A stretch of 64,000 nucleotides of DNA from Pterobdella sp. o SKG-2022. Taxonomy: Eukaryota > Annelida > Clitellata > Hirudinida > Piscicolidae. Below the pieces are notes generated by a model. That model had not been told where the DNA came from, did no database searches, and worked only from the letters and a program-made list of their open reading frames with translations. Location of the stretch: the NCBI GenBank assembly GCA_964035795.1, contig OZ038326.1:8176729-8240728 (forward strand). The letters run 5' to 3'. How positions within the stretch are numbered: the first letter of the stretch is position 1; every line of letters begins with the position of its first letter. Position numbers and translations under genes: made by a program. Shown here piece after piece: positions 22,937 to 34,880 of the stretch.

Positions 22937-23340
22937 TCTCTCACGGACTTTTATTTTTATCAAACAATTTTATTTATTTTTAAATTTGACGGTTGTATAA
23001 AAAGTTTCCAAATTTAGAAATCCAAAATTTCAACTTGATTTTTTTACACTACCAATAAACAAGCATCGTCCTAAGCTACATATTCACTAGCCCTCGAAAT
23101 GCCAGCAGACCTCATTCGCAACCAACATGTATGAGACACCGGTATTCCTAAACAAATAATATTGTTTGCAGTATCAAAATTTTCATGTTGTACAGTCCAC
23201 TCTCAGTTATCCTGATCTTTCATCATCTCAACAAGTTTCAGCGTCGAATTCAGATTTTCCTAGAGTGGTTTTGATTAATCAATAAAGGAGTTTTTCCATG
23301 TTGAAAAAAAGGATAAAACGGAGGTCCCACTGATGCAGAA

Positions 23341-23539
23341 AGTTTCAACGGCTATAATCTTCTTTAGCCAAAGTAAATACTGCAAATTATTTGAACACTA
23401 AAGGTAATTTTATTAAGTACAAAGCTTTTCGTTAACAAAGTAACATTATCAAGTACGTAATGTTACTTTGTTAACGAAAAGCTTTGTACTTAATAAAATT
23501 ACCTTTAGTGTTCAAATAATTTGCAGTTTCAACCGCTAT
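23341..23539. repeat. Perfect 70-bp-arm foldback element with flanking direct repeats
   Basis: The arms 23379-23448 and 23458-23527 are exact reverse complements around a 9-bp loop. The hairpin core holds AAAGCTTTTCGTTAAC and GTAACATTATCAAG, the window-wide module. The sequence AGTTTCAACSGCTAT occurs just outside at 23341-23355 and again at 23525-23539, which looks like a target-site duplication or a repeat-mediated arrangement. Arm identity implies recent origin or gene conversion. Confidence 0.85.
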
Positions 23540-23559
23540 TTGTCAAAAATGTGGCTGCC

Positions 23560-23930
23560 TGTTTAGCTTCGGTGTTTTTGTATCAACGCCCTTTCTAGTT
23601 GTGGGGAAGTAAGAAACGGAGGAAAGAGAAGAAGCTGGAAGAGTGTGACATGATAAGTTATAAGTTCTAATGGATATTGCTTTAGCGAGGGAAATGGTAA
23701 AAAAACTTCAAAGCAGGTAGCTTTCCAGTTTTATACGGGAAGGTAGTAAATCCATCTGGTCGTTTTCCATCACCTCTGCAAGAACTAAAGGTTCTAACTG
23801 GCTAGGCACTCCTGCTTTGTCAAAAGCACTTTTGATTATTTCTTTCAGTGCCTGATGTTTAGAGATGTGTCGCACACTTAGCGTGCTTGGAAAATCCACA
23901 TGGTCATACTTGATTAAACCCATCAACCGC
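23560..23930 (-). mobile_element. Retroelement fragment with a PD-(D/E)XK-like block
   Basis: The minus strand reads SVRHISKHQALKEIIKSAFD and KAGVPSQLEPL, then, after a one-base frame change, GDGKRPDGFTTFPYKTGKLP. This module (RPDG...W/F...GK) is familiar from the 3' part of animal retroelements and resembles a restriction-like nuclease core. Frameshifted and truncated. Confidence 0.5.
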
Positions 23931-24021
23931 CATTTGCAATTTGAATTTATATATCCTTTTTAATCATGAAAAAGAATTATAGGAAACTATATGAAATTCA
24001 AGTTATCAAAAAAACATACGA

Positions 24022-24123
24022 TGTCTCTGATAATGTAAGTTTGTCTTACGAAAAACTTTTTGAAGGTATTAAATACGTTGTGTTTGTTCCACTGGTTATT
24101 GGATTCAGACTATTCTACTTCAT
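24022..24123 (+). repeat. Dispersed hairpin module with downstream conserved block
   Basis: GATAATGTAAGTTTGTCTTAC plus GAAAAAC is followed about 50 bp later by TTGTGTTTGTTC and GACTATTCTACTTCATC. The same order is seen at 2240-2322. A tRNA-SINE begins directly after it. Confidence 0.55.
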
Positions 24124-24127
24124 CTCT

Positions 24128-24295
24128 GAACTACTTTGTCGGCTGGTAGAGCATAAAACTAACTATCTAAAATAACCGGGTTTGAAACCGCGTGGGCCGA
24201 CAATTAGCACTTGTTCCACAGTATTTTTTCTCTACATTTAATTTGTAGCAAGCGCTTTGATTTACAATTAAAAGCGCTTCATTAACACCTCATTA
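24128..24295 (+). mobile_element. tRNA-derived SINE copy
   Basis: A diverged tRNA head (GGCTGGTAGAGC, then ACCGGGTTTGAAACC and GTGGGCCGACAATTAGC) is followed by the SINE body GTTCCACAG and the tail AGCAAGCGCTTTGAT. It lies between mitofusin and RACGAP1. Confidence 0.75.
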
Positions 24296-24299
24296 AATT

Positions 24300-24815
24300 A
24301 CGTTACTTCTCATTTGTTTCAAAAAAAAGTTTTCAAAAACGAAAATATTTTCATAAAAATATATTATCTAATAAAACGCTCACAGCAATTTAACGATTTA
24401 TAATTTTTAGCTCGAATAAAAAGTTAAAATAAATATCTAGTACAGCGCCAAGTTAACTTATGGGCTCCAAATTCGAATTTTGCTTTTGAGCTTATGTTTT
24501 TATTATATCTGAATTTTACGAAGATTTTTGCCAAAGTTAATTTAAAAATTCAAATTATTTACAATTTTGAGCATAATAATAGATTTTGAGTAATTACTTT
24601 CAGTTAGGCTTGAAGCCTCGAAAACAATTTTGGATAAAAAAGTAATTCAGAGTTTATTATTTGAAATTTTGACTGTTTTTCAAATTTTCATACAACATGA
24701 GTCATCAAAAAATGTTTTAATTTTTTTGATATTCAAAAATTAAAATACGAAGTCATGAAGTTGTCCGAAAGTTTGTGAGCGTTTAATAAATTACCACAGG
24801 CATAAAAAGTGGAAT
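24300..24815. other. AT-rich 5' flank of the RACGAP1-like gene
   Basis: No coding or RNA gene recognised; presumably promoter and 5' UTR for the gene starting at 24818. An upstream non-coding exon cannot be excluded. Confidence 0.35.
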
Positions 24816-24817
24816 AA

Positions 24818-27504
24818 ATGAAAAAGTGTGGAATGATCAAAAAGGACGAAGAGGGAATGAATGAGTTGAGCATTGTGGCCATGTTTGATGATATTTGTCG
24901 CAACTCAAGGACTCTATCTGTTGGGATCGAAGCAGGTTTTTTTAAGATTCTTTTTATCTTAAAATTTCGGACGCTGTTGAAGTTGACGTATCAAATCTGC
25001 AGAGTTTATAGCGTATGTGGAAGGCATTGAAGAACTGAGGAAGGAGTGGAAGGGGTCTGAAGAGAATGAAGTCAAAATCAAGAAGCTCCAAACGGATATC
25101 CGCACTCTTGAAACTAAACTCAAACATGCTCGGTTTGTTGTTATTTATGAGGTTTTTATGCAATATAGTTGCTTTTATTGCTTTTGGAAAAATGAACTTA
25201 ATTATAACTAAAAGCTGATTATAATTTATAGTTTTCATGAAATTTTTTCCATTAAATTATATAACAAAAAAATATCTAAACTTTAGTACTAAATTACATA
25301 AATGTTTCTTATTTTATTCTGAAAAGATAGTTCATGTAAATTAATTACTAGTCTCAAATAATTTATACTTGTTCAAACCATCCTCCAATAGCAAGCAGAT
25401 TGAGGTGGAGATGGGCAAGAGGAAGCGAGTGGAGGAAGAAAAAGACATCTATGTGAGTTGTATCCATCATTTCATTTGTGCAAGCATGCAACAAGACATC
25501 ACCATCACAGGAGAAACAGTTGAATCTGCTCCGTGAGTTGCTTGAGGAAAAAAGCACAACCTTCAATGAGAATGAGAGGCAGAGGTTCGCTGTTATTCAG
25601 AACCACTCCCTATCACGACAGGCCTCCTCTCAAAAGTCTCACATTTGTTCAATCATTTATACAATGTTATCAGTGCTTTATGTCTGATTTTGTTTTCTAC
25701 CCACATCTGATGTTTCTCATTTTGTCACAAACATACAGAACACTGAGCAGTGAGGTAGCAGATGACTTGCACTCAACCCCAAGTGACCTCTCATATGACA
25801 AGACAGAAGAGGACATATATGAGGTGCCTCTCCTTGTTCCCCATCCTTCAGCTCCTCCATGTTCTGATGAGGACCAGTTCAAATATAACATGGCTGGGTC
25901 AGGGCTGGCATTCAAGTGGAATAACACTCTTCACCACAACAATAACACACCTCAACATGTCAACAACACACCATATAACAACAACATTTGGAGTAATGGG
26001 TGGAAGAAGAAGGAAGGAGACAAACAGTTGAAGAGACATCGTAGATCAAAATCAGCAGACCTTGCTGGTTCAGAGGTAAAGGTGCAAAGGAAGTCATCCC
26101 CATTTTCATCACCCTTCAACAGACACAGCTCTCAAGGTTGGAGGTCTAGTTTGTTCTCACGTCATGCATGGAGGGGATGCTGGGGTGGTTCTTTTGAAAC
26201 TGGTGGATAATGATGCTTTTGTATGAGTGGTGGGTGTGGTCATCTTGTTGAGGTATGAGTGATGGGTGTGATCATCTTGATGGTCATGATGCTAAATGAT
26301 TTGATTGATTGCTTGCATGTTTGTGAGGTGATGGTAGTTTATGTGGCAGGATATCAAGTCAAATATTATTCATCCCACAGATTCCATAGCCCCTCCAGGG
26401 TAGGTACCTTAAGGATGATGATGAATGGGTTGAGGGTGATGATGATGATGATGAAATAATATCATAATTCAACAACAAGTCAACAATGATGAGTCATCCA
26501 GCATAATTTCACATGTGTTTTAAATCTAGCATTGGTAAGGACGAAATTTTGATGTTAATAGTTGAGAACATGAGGATGATACTGTCCAATAGTGGTGGTG
26601 CTGATGATGATACAGGGGATGGTGGTGATGATGATGATACAGGGGATGGTGGTGGTGATGAGGATACAGTGGATGGTGGTGGTGATGATGATGATATTGT
26701 GGATAGTTAGGGGGACATAGTGGTAGTGTTGATTGTATAGGCACTGGTGTTAATGATAATGATCATATTGCAGAGGGGAGGACATGAAAAGGTTCAACTC
26801 GGGGGGTTCCCTCACACGACCTCACTTTTTCATGGCTGCCAAGAACTACAAAGGGGATGAGTGTCACGTGGTTTGTGTTGTTGTGCTATTTGAATTTGTG
26901 GTACTGTCTAACCCACAAAGGTGGTACTGTTTAACCCACAATGGTGGTACTGTCTAACCCACAAAGGTGGTACTGTGAGAAAGATGAATGTTGATGGAGA
27001 TTGATGAAGATGATAATGATGAAAAGTGTGCGATTGTGGTTTAGTTTGGGTTTTATTGTCGTGTTTAATTGAACAACTGTTGATTACCATATACCTCGTT
27101 ACCATTATAACGGTTTTATGATCTAATGCATGAGATGGTGTCATTATCCCACAGTGCCACAAGAAGTTCAAGTTTGCAGGCAGTCAACAAAAATGCAAAG
27201 GTTTCTGTTTGTCTATCAATGTTTATAAATATACATTCATTAATATTCATGACCAACCTATGAATATTTATGATCTAATCTATTAATAGTGTAGTTGTTA
27301 TGAATATTATTGCTGAAACTTTTCCAATCTGGTATCATGACATAAATGAAGAGGGTTGAACTTCAATGGTAATGCCCAAGGCAAACTCACTCACCAATGC
27401 AGACTGCAAGATATGGTGTCATGAGGGGTGTGCCACTCAAGCCCCTTTGCCCTGCATGGCTTGCATCAACACCCCCAAGTGCTCCAAAGATAAACCGGTA
27501 CTTT

Positions 27505-27575
<71 letters not shown>

Positions 27576-29229
27576 TTTTCTGTCTTTGTCATATATCTGC
27601 TTGATAATCAGTATGTTGAACATGATATGCCACATGCCCACACAGAGGGTCATAGGGGATTATGCCCCATCTGAACCTCCATTCGTGCCTGCCATTGTGG
27701 TGAGTCTTGTGGGATCAAGCCATACCATTCACACCATGCCATCCACACACCACACAACTCCACCGTACCATCCTCAAACCACACAACTCCACCATATCAT
27801 CTTCACACCACACATCTCTACCATACCACCCTCACACCACACAACTCCACCATATCATCTTCACACCACACATCTCTACCATACCACCCTCACACCACAC
27901 AACTCCACCATATCATCTTCACACCACACATCTCTACCATACCACCCTCACACCACACAACTCCACAGATATTATGCATTAATGAGGTTGAGAGCAGAGG
28001 ACTTACTGAGCAGGGCCTCTATCGAGTGTCTGGGTGGGTCTCTATCAATGTTTTCATGTCTCCATCATCACCCTCTATCCCATCCTCATCATTTCAACTT
28101 CAGTATCTTAGTTCTAATCATCATCATTAAACTTTCACCAGTTTTCTCATCTCTTATTTCTGCTTTATATTTGACAGCATTATATTGTTCACACCCACCC
28201 ACACCACCTCGACACTTCAGAAGTGGCAGGGAGGTGAAGGAGTTGAAGGAGAGATTGCAGGCAGGCAAGAGTGTATCTCTGGGGGGAGTGTCAGACATCC
28301 ATGTGGTGTGTTCCTTCTTCAAGGTGAGTCATCATGGCGCTTCTCTTGCATCTCACAACAACCCTTCCACCTCTTAATGTGTAAACCGATAAAACTTTAG
28401 CACTGAAATTCATAAACTAAATATATTTTCCATTTGCAATGATATTTTGTTTCTTTTTTCTCACCATCCCACCACATGTGTTTCAGGACTTCTTACGAAA
28501 CTTGAAGGAGAGCATCTTGACTCACAAGTTGTGGATCCATTTCAAACAGGCATCAGGTGATCATCATCTTCACCATCCATACTTTATGTCACCTGTTTTG
28601 TCTTTATGATCTTTCAACCGTTATTTGGTATTGGAAAGGGTATCCAAGCATCTGTGATCATATGCCTTGAGAAAGTTCTCTTTCTTATGGTCCATCACAT
28701 CCCTCATCTGATCAATGTTACATTTATTTCATCAGAGCATATCAACAGTCGAATGTTTCTGTATATTTTTACTCATCATAGTTTTTAGAGCTCAAAGACA
28801 TCTGTTTAAAACTTGATGAATGTTTGGGCATTTCTGCCTCCTACCTTTTATTCATATCTCCATCTACACACACAGAGCAGTCAGAAAACATGGACAATGA
28901 TCTTATCCAGGCAGTCTCCCTCCTTCCTCTCACCAACAGGGACACCCTTGCCTTCATCATGCTTCACCTACAGAAGTTCGTGTGTTTTGTGTGTTGTTCA
29001 CGTTTGAATGTAATTAAGCCTCTAAAGCTCACCCTTCTTGTTACATGCCACAAAGTCATGATTAGCATGCATCAAGTGACACAAATGTGCAGGGTTGCTG
29101 AGGTGAGGGAAGTGCAGATGGATGTGAACAACTTGTCTATGGTCTTCGCTCCCACTTTGGTTGGCCAGCCCCACCCTTCCTCCCCTGAAGCATCATTGCC
29201 TGTTGATGTTCTAATTAATATCCAAAGAA

Positions 29230-29288
<59 letters not shown>

Positions 29289-29951
29289 TGGCTGTGTGTG
29301 TTTGTGGCTGTGTGTGTTTGTGGCTGTGTGTGTTTGTGGCTGTTCATGTGTTGAATCCATGCACAGATAATGCTGAAGATGTTGAAGCTGCCTAGTGACT
29401 ACTGGTACTCTTTCATCAAGATCACCGACCTACCCAGTCAGGCCTCCTCCACCACTCCATCCATTGGTCTCATTTGGCATTGCTTATCATTAGTTTTTCA
29501 TTAAGAATTTCAGTGATTCTTCATCATTAGTCTTTAAATTGCTAACTATCAAAACTTAGTTTTTTTTCAAATATTTCCAAATTGGCTCATGAGATTATGA
29601 CGTCAAACCCCTTCAGCCTCTTCACCCTCCGCCAACATCACCGTCTTAAGCAACAATGACTTTTGGTCGAACAAGAAGGTTGGCTGGTTCAACAATGCCA
29701 ATTCCAACACCAACTTGTGAGTCTCCTCATACATTTATTAAATGTTATTCAAGGTGCATGAGGTTTTGCTATCTTTGAGGTGGTGGGTGCAGATCTTGGG
29801 TGTGTTATGATAAATATACTTTTATGTTTCATTGAGTGTTTTTACGCTATTATTATTTGTATTGTTCATTATTTTTTTATTATACAGGGGAGAGATCAGA
29901 GTAGAAAACTATTTCAAAACCCCTTCCAAGTTCTTCTCCACTCCTAAGTGA
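24818..29951 (+). CDS. RACGAP1: RACGAP1 / MgcRacGAP (CYK-4), centralspindlin Rho GTPase-activating protein
   Basis: The centralspindlin subunit that bundles midzone microtubules with kinesin-6 and controls RhoA at cytokinesis. Eighteen exons with consistent phases give 627 aa (human 632): 24818-24935, 25003-25132, 25392-25452, 25511-25635, 25739-26136, 26381-26399, 26774-26870, 27155-27200, 27403-27497, 27646-27699, 27969-28033, 28221-28323, 28487-28556, 28876-28975, 29093-29231, 29367-29466, 29617-29716, 29888-29951. An N-terminal coiled coil covers about 15-130, then a polar region with [10 protein letters not shown]. The C1 zinc finger has every ligand: H301, C314, C317, C330, C333, H338, C341, C349. 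The RhoGAP domain (about 365-545) carries the arginine finger in GLYRVSG (R400), DFLRNLKE and the NRDTLAF block. It ends FFSTPK. The exon at 26381 is only 19 nt. The first Met is the first in frame. Confidence 0.93.
26590..26705. repeat. GATGGTGGTGATGATGAT-type tandem repeat in RACGAP1 intron 6
   Basis: Imperfect copies of a GGGGATGGTGGTGATGATGATGATACA-like unit. Not coding in the gene model. Confidence 0.75.
26898..26975. repeat. Short tandem repeat (GGTGGTACTGTCTAACCCA unit, 4 copies)
   Basis: About four 23-bp copies of GGTGGTACTGTCTAACCCACAA in intron 7 of RACGAP1. Confidence 0.85.
27505..27568. repeat. (GT)n microsatellite just after a RACGAP1 donor site
   Basis: About 30 GT dinucleotides start within 10 bp of the donor at 27498. 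Confidence 0.95.
27725..27965. repeat. Minisatellite, about 54-bp unit, ending at an acceptor
   Basis: Repeats of ACCACACAACTCCACCATAT joined to CATCTTCACACCACACATCT and a CTACCATACCACCCTCAC block fill intron 10 and run directly into the acceptor CTCCACAG at 27968. Confidence 0.9.
29232..29342. repeat. (GT)n / GTTTGTGGCTGT repeat that includes a splice donor
   Basis: The donor of RACGAP1 exon 15 is the first GT of a run of about 26 GT units, followed by four copies of GTTTGTGGCTGT. Several equivalent donor positions exist; the one at 29232 keeps the frame. Confidence 0.9.
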
Positions 29952-30180
29952 CCACCAGCATCATTCCCATATCACCATCATCATTAATATTTTCATCATC
30001 ATCATCATACTAGTTATTTCAAATTAATCCTTGTAATTATGCACCATACAATCATTTGTCACATTGCTATGTTTCACTCACTCCTTCCACCATGCAACAC
30101 ATCAATTTCCACCAAATCATTCTGTTATTTTTCTTGCGAGTCTTCTCGATTTCATTCTAATGTCTCATGATTTGAACTTC

Positions 30181-30186
30181 AATAAA
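30181..30186 (+). terminator. Candidate RACGAP1 polyadenylation signal AATAAA
   Basis: AATAAA 230 bp downstream of the stop codon. Confidence 0.4.
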
Positions 30187-30699
30187 ATTAAAATCGAGAA
30201 TTTTATCGATCAAAACATCAACTGCATGGGTTCGACGTCGCAGCTTGCTTCTCTACAACGTTTAATCCATCGTGTGTTGTGGGACTCTGGAGGCAGCCAG
30301 ACAATACCTTCAATAAAAAGCTAGATGTGCTCTAGTCAGGTAGGTGAGAGACTCCAATCGGTGTCTTGTCATGCCTATTCATCGTCGATCAACCCGGAGT
30401 ATCTGTTGCAGACATCTCAGGAGGGTGCACTTGATCCTCTTCCGAATCTCAAGCGGTGTGTGTTTGTATCCATTTATCTTCATTGGATAGCTTGTTCTTT
30501 TTGTGATCAAAAACTATCTACTGGATATATTGTCAAGTTTTGATCTGGTGTACCGATTAAAGTGTCAAAGTACCTAACTGCTTCTTCACATGGAAACAAG
30601 CTATATAACAAATATCAAAGAAAATCTTTGATGGAGAAGAAGCATAGTTCAAGTTTCCATCAATTTGAAAATTATATTCAGATATTTTTTATGCAAATT

Positions 30700-31150
30700 T
30701 GACAAATCACTTGATCTGCAGTGCACAGATGATGATGAGGGTTGGATGGAATCGCTTGAAATTGAAGGTCTCTAAGGCTGAAGTCATCCGGTTTTTCAAT
30801 GGCAGAAAAGTCCATTAAATTCAGAATATTTTGATAAGCATAATTGCAAAAAGCATTATTTCCTCCAAAAATGTCGTTAAGATATTTGCTTCTATAAAGA
30901 ATTTTCTTTTAAGTCGAAAAAATTATAAGACGAGTTCATCTCTATAAAGCAAATGAACTTTTGAGCATTGGATCTTTGAAGACACTGGCATCAACGTTGG
31001 AGTTGAGCAGGGTAGACTATGGAACTTTTATCCTTGCAGGACTCAGCTAATATCAGTGAAAAGATTCGTCTCTAATGAACACAACAGCCAAGATCATTAC
31101 AAGCACTTGAAAATATAACCAAATAAATCCTGTTTTGACTGATCCTTTGA
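30700..31150 (+). mobile_element. CR1/L2-like LINE fragment
   Basis: In shifting plus-strand frames it reads LKLKVSKAEVIRF near 30755-30800 and LLSIGSLKTLASTLELSRVD then YGTFILAGLS near 30955-31050. This is the post-palm region of CR1/L2-type reverse transcriptases. Decayed. Confidence 0.55.
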
Positions 31151-31339
31151 AAGATGCTGAAAAGGTGCTATATAATTTTTTTTTACACTACATCACTTCC
31201 TTACTGGCTTTGAACGTATGAAAAAACTTTTAAATAAAAAATATATATAGTGGTTTTGAAGTAGGAAAAATTTTTGAAACAAACAGTGAACAGTATAAAA
31301 TATAGCAATAGTAGGTTCGCTGAAGTCATGTCTGACTAT

Positions 31340-31585
31340 GGGAAACGCTCGACTATTTAACGGGAACATTTCTTACTGTGGCTGAGAAGTCCAATGCCAG
31401 CCTTGTAATCTTTGCCACAGTTTGGACAAATGAAGGTGGAAGGTAGTTACAGATGTTTGCCCGCTTTTGCCTTCTAGCAAGCTTTCAGCAACATTTGCTT
31501 TATATCTACTTCCCCCTTTAGGAAGCTGACGTTTCAGACTTAGCTTACAAGCAATCACTTGACACTTCACAGTATACAATATTCT
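31340..31585 (-). mobile_element. LINE C-terminal zinc-finger fragment
   Basis: The minus strand reads FICPNCGKDYKAGIGLLSHS followed by KKC near 31375-31440. This CxxC...H..C finger with a 'GIGLLSH' core closes the polyprotein of several LINE families. No reverse transcriptase was seen nearby. Confidence 0.5.
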
Positions 31586-31599
31586 TAGTGGTGAAAAAA

Positions 31600-33350
31600 T
31601 ATACTTAGTTGTGAAATAGTATCATTCTCTCCCAGCTTTATTATAACTGAAAATTTATGTACTTTATAGAAGCTCTACATATGGGATAAGGATGAAAAAA
31701 TTGATTCATCGAAGGCAAGATCTACACACACTACAAACCAACTTTCTTACGACATACAAATGCTGACAATGGAGTTCTGCTGTTGATGTTCCTTTCTTTT
31801 TTCAACATTTCAAGAGATTTTGAGATGCTATCAAGCATTCCGGGTAAGCAGAAGCTGAGAGCTGTCAATTCATTGAAGGTTGTTCCAGGTAAGTATAAGC
31901 TCAAAATCACAAGGAGGAGACTTTTTCATGTAACTGGTCTTACCCTGTTGAATAACCTTTCTGAACAACTCAGGTTTTCTGCTTCCACACATCCTTTTGG
32001 AAGAAACCTTAATTCGTTTTTTTAGCTCTTCTGGCAAATGAATATTTAAATGTTATTTGCTTTTGAAAATATTCATAGTTTATTTTGAATGGGGCCTAGA
32101 AACTTCTGTTCAGAATGAGCTCAATTAACTCACAAGCACTGTATACGTGCCTTTTTACAGTCCTGCCACTGCTTTTCAGATAAAGGCATTACCAATAATG
32201 ACTTCATTGAATGCGCTATGCTAACTATAACAACGCCCACAATTTTTTAAAGGGATAGTTCAGTTAATCCTAACAATTATGAAGTTATTCACGCAAAGCT
32301 TCGTGGTATTTGTTTTATAATTGTCGGGAAGAGGGCTTGATTTGAATTATTTTGAATTGTAATTTGTTTTTCAAAGTCTTCTATTGTTTTTTTTTATTAT
32401 TATCCTGTTTTTAATATTTCAAAATCAAACATTTGCTCACTACCAGTGTTCTGAAATGATATGAAAAGTTTTATTCTTACAAGCAATTTTTAAAATAATA
32501 TTATGATGAAACATTATTAAACAGAAAGATTTCTATAAATATGCCTCCTCCTTCTATTTGAAATGGCGTTTCAAATTTTTCGGAATGAATGTCTTCATGT
32601 ACATTTTGTCAGACTTGTCGTTTTTGTTTTTTAAGTGCACCATTTCGTGCAGAAATCATAAGTATTATTTTTGCCAGGTTTTTCTAAGGCATAGAAACGG
32701 TTATGTAAATCTTCATACTCTTCTTCAGCCCATTTGGCTCTTTTTTCTTGCTGCTTCAGTGTTAATGCCAAAGGACCATGATAAGGAATAAACCCGTTTG
32801 GTACTCATATGAAATGTGCTTGTGGGAAATTAGACCTACTAGAAGTTTTTCGATCTCAAACTGGTCTCTCCCTGAAGAGCGCGTTCCTTGTTTGAGCCCG
32901 GAAGGTCGATGCAGAGAGTTTTGTTGAGAGCGTCAGTTCTTCTAACGGAGTTTTTTTGATTTTTTTTTTGATTAAAATTATTTTTATTTTTATCATAAAA
33001 ATTCTTTTTTATAACTCTAAAACTTTGGCCTCAAATGCTGAGTAGCCAGCATACACGAACAAATAACGAAACAAACGAAGAACAAATAATAGAACAAAGA
33101 CCATTTGAAATAAATAAACAAATCTTCAACACTCTTTTGATCACAACACCTAAGAAACATCGATCATTTGCGTATTTAAAATCTGACAGCTCTAATGTGC
33201 TAAATGAATTCAGTCCAAAATCAATGGAAATAACACTAGACAATTGAAAGCCTCGTTTGAAGACATGGTTGTAAGATTTATAAACGGACGTTGTCCAATG
33301 CGTGGCTTCAAACAAAACTTTGAAACAATAATTTACATTATACAGTTATT
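31600..33350. other. No recognised gene (one unplaced plus-strand ORF at 33035-33247)
   Basis: AT-rich DNA with no clear family. A 70-residue polar plus-strand frame at 33035-33247 contains TNNETNEEQIIEQRPFEINK. It has no recognisable domain and no convincing splice context, so I leave it uncalled. Confidence 0.4.
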
Positions 33351-33367
33351 ATTTACACAGGGTGCGA

Positions 33368-33606
33368 TTATTTGAGCTGCGGGAATTCGTGGAGGGAGAG
33401 TGCACTGTTGAAAATGTCTTCTACCTTACTCTGCCACTCCTTTTCCTCCCTCGACTGCCTCTTCTTGGAAATCTCTTTTGAAGGCTTTTTCGACATTTCC
33501 TTCACTTCAACCTCTTTTTCAAGATTTTTATTCTTTTCTGTCTCGTTGATTACTTCAAAAGGCTGTCTAGGCAGTTTATTTGAGGCTTGTCTAACTCTTC
33601 TTGCAT
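33368..33606 (-). CDS. Last exon of an unidentified minus-strand gene (charged C terminus)
   Basis: After an acceptor (TTTTACAG read on the minus strand) an open frame of 78 codons ends in TAA at 33368-33370. It is very rich in Lys and Glu (for example NLEKEVEVKEMSKKPSKEIS) and ends SLHEFPQLK, with no low-complexity DNA behind it. This looks like a real terminal exon of a cytoplasmic, probably helical tail. Its upstream exons would lie at higher coordinates. A hydrophobic minus-strand stretch at 36160-36225 (LAIGLSLGGFFIFLTTL) could be a membrane segment of the same gene, but phases do not join directly. No family recognised. Confidence 0.4.
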
Positions 33607-33629
33607 CTGTAAAAGATTTTGTTTATGTT

Positions 33630-34880
33630 AAATGTTGGTGAAGGAATGTGGGTGTAGTGGTTTTAACCCAAAAATAATACACCATAAAGATGCCGGTGAA
33701 CATGATTGGGTGCTTTTTGATTGCGATGGTGGTAAGCTTGCCACGTATGAATGTATCGAGGATGGTATAGAAAATATTGAGGGTTACTATAATGATTTCG
33801 GCAGCACTCTTTCTCGCTGTGCAAACATTGATGATGAGGTCAAAGCAATTCATTTGGCATTTCCATCGGATATCGGTGCTATGGAAGAATCTTCAACCTC
33901 TCACGTCTACAAGCAATCACAAAAATCAACGAAATCTCAATCAAAGAACTTCTCTTTGCTGATGATTGTGCTCTCAACACTATCATTGAACAAGAGCTGC
34001 AACGGAAATAAACCAATTTTCATGCTCTTGTGAAAATTTTAGGTTGGCCAAATAAAATGGTAGTGAATATCAACCTGCTCCAAAACCCCCCTTATTAAAA
34101 ACCTCACATTTCAGTGAAGAAACAGAGGTTACAGACAGTAAAAACCACTTATCTCGGCAGCACCCTTTCTCGCTGTGCAAACATTGATAATGAGGTCAAA
34201 AAGCAAATCGCCAAGGCCAACTGGGCTTTTGGAAACTTGAGGAAAAAAGTTTGGGATAAAAGAGGAATTTCACAGTCCACGAAAGTCAAAGTCTACAAAG
34301 CCGTAGTATTGACCACACTACTCTATGGCTGTAAAACCTGGTCAATCTACAAACGTTACAAGAAACAACTTCAACAGTACCATACTCGATGTCTTCGCAG
34401 GATTCTTTATATACGCTGAAATGCTATGATTCCTAACATTGATGTTCCAGAGAGAGCAATTCTTTCCAGTGTTGTTACGATGATTCGTAAGGCACAGATG
34501 CGATGAGCTGGTCATGTTTCCTGTATGACGGACTCAAGAATTCCGAAACAACTTTTTTACAGACAGCTTAAAAATGGTCAGAGAAAAGTTTGAGCTTCAC
34601 GCAAACGCTATAAAGACTCCTTGAAGACGCATCTAAAAGACTTCAAGATAGACGTCTTCACGTGGGAAAAAGCTGCATCTGACAGACCTGCCTGGCGTAA
34701 AACAATCCACAATGGTACACTTTTTTCAAAAGAAAAACAGATAAATGCTGCAAATGAGAAACGAATGAGACGCAAAGCTTGAGAAGGTCCACCAGACAGA
34801 CTCCCTACTCATTGGTACCAAACTTGCGGCAAAGGTTTTCTTGCGCGGATTGGACTGTTCAGTCATTTGCGGATGCACAT
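33630..34880 (+). mobile_element. LINE fragment (reverse transcriptase core to terminal finger), rearranged
   Basis: The frame near 33900-33990 contains RLQAITKINEISIKELLFAD followed by DCAL, the catalytic FADD motif. At 34114-34419 come YLGSTLSRCANIDNEV, TKVKVYKAVVLTTLLYGCKT and the RCLRRIL block. Near 34820-34880 CGKGFLARIGLFSHLRMH is the terminal zinc finger. The block GSTLSRCANID also occurs at 33798-33845, out of order, so part of the element is duplicated. Stops interrupt all frames. Confidence 0.75.

Noticed and set aside
27397..28377. A 326-codon open frame across RACGAP1 exons 9-12
   Set aside because: It reads through a (GT)n array and a minisatellite in introns; the spliced model gives full C1 and RhoGAP domains with all phases matching.
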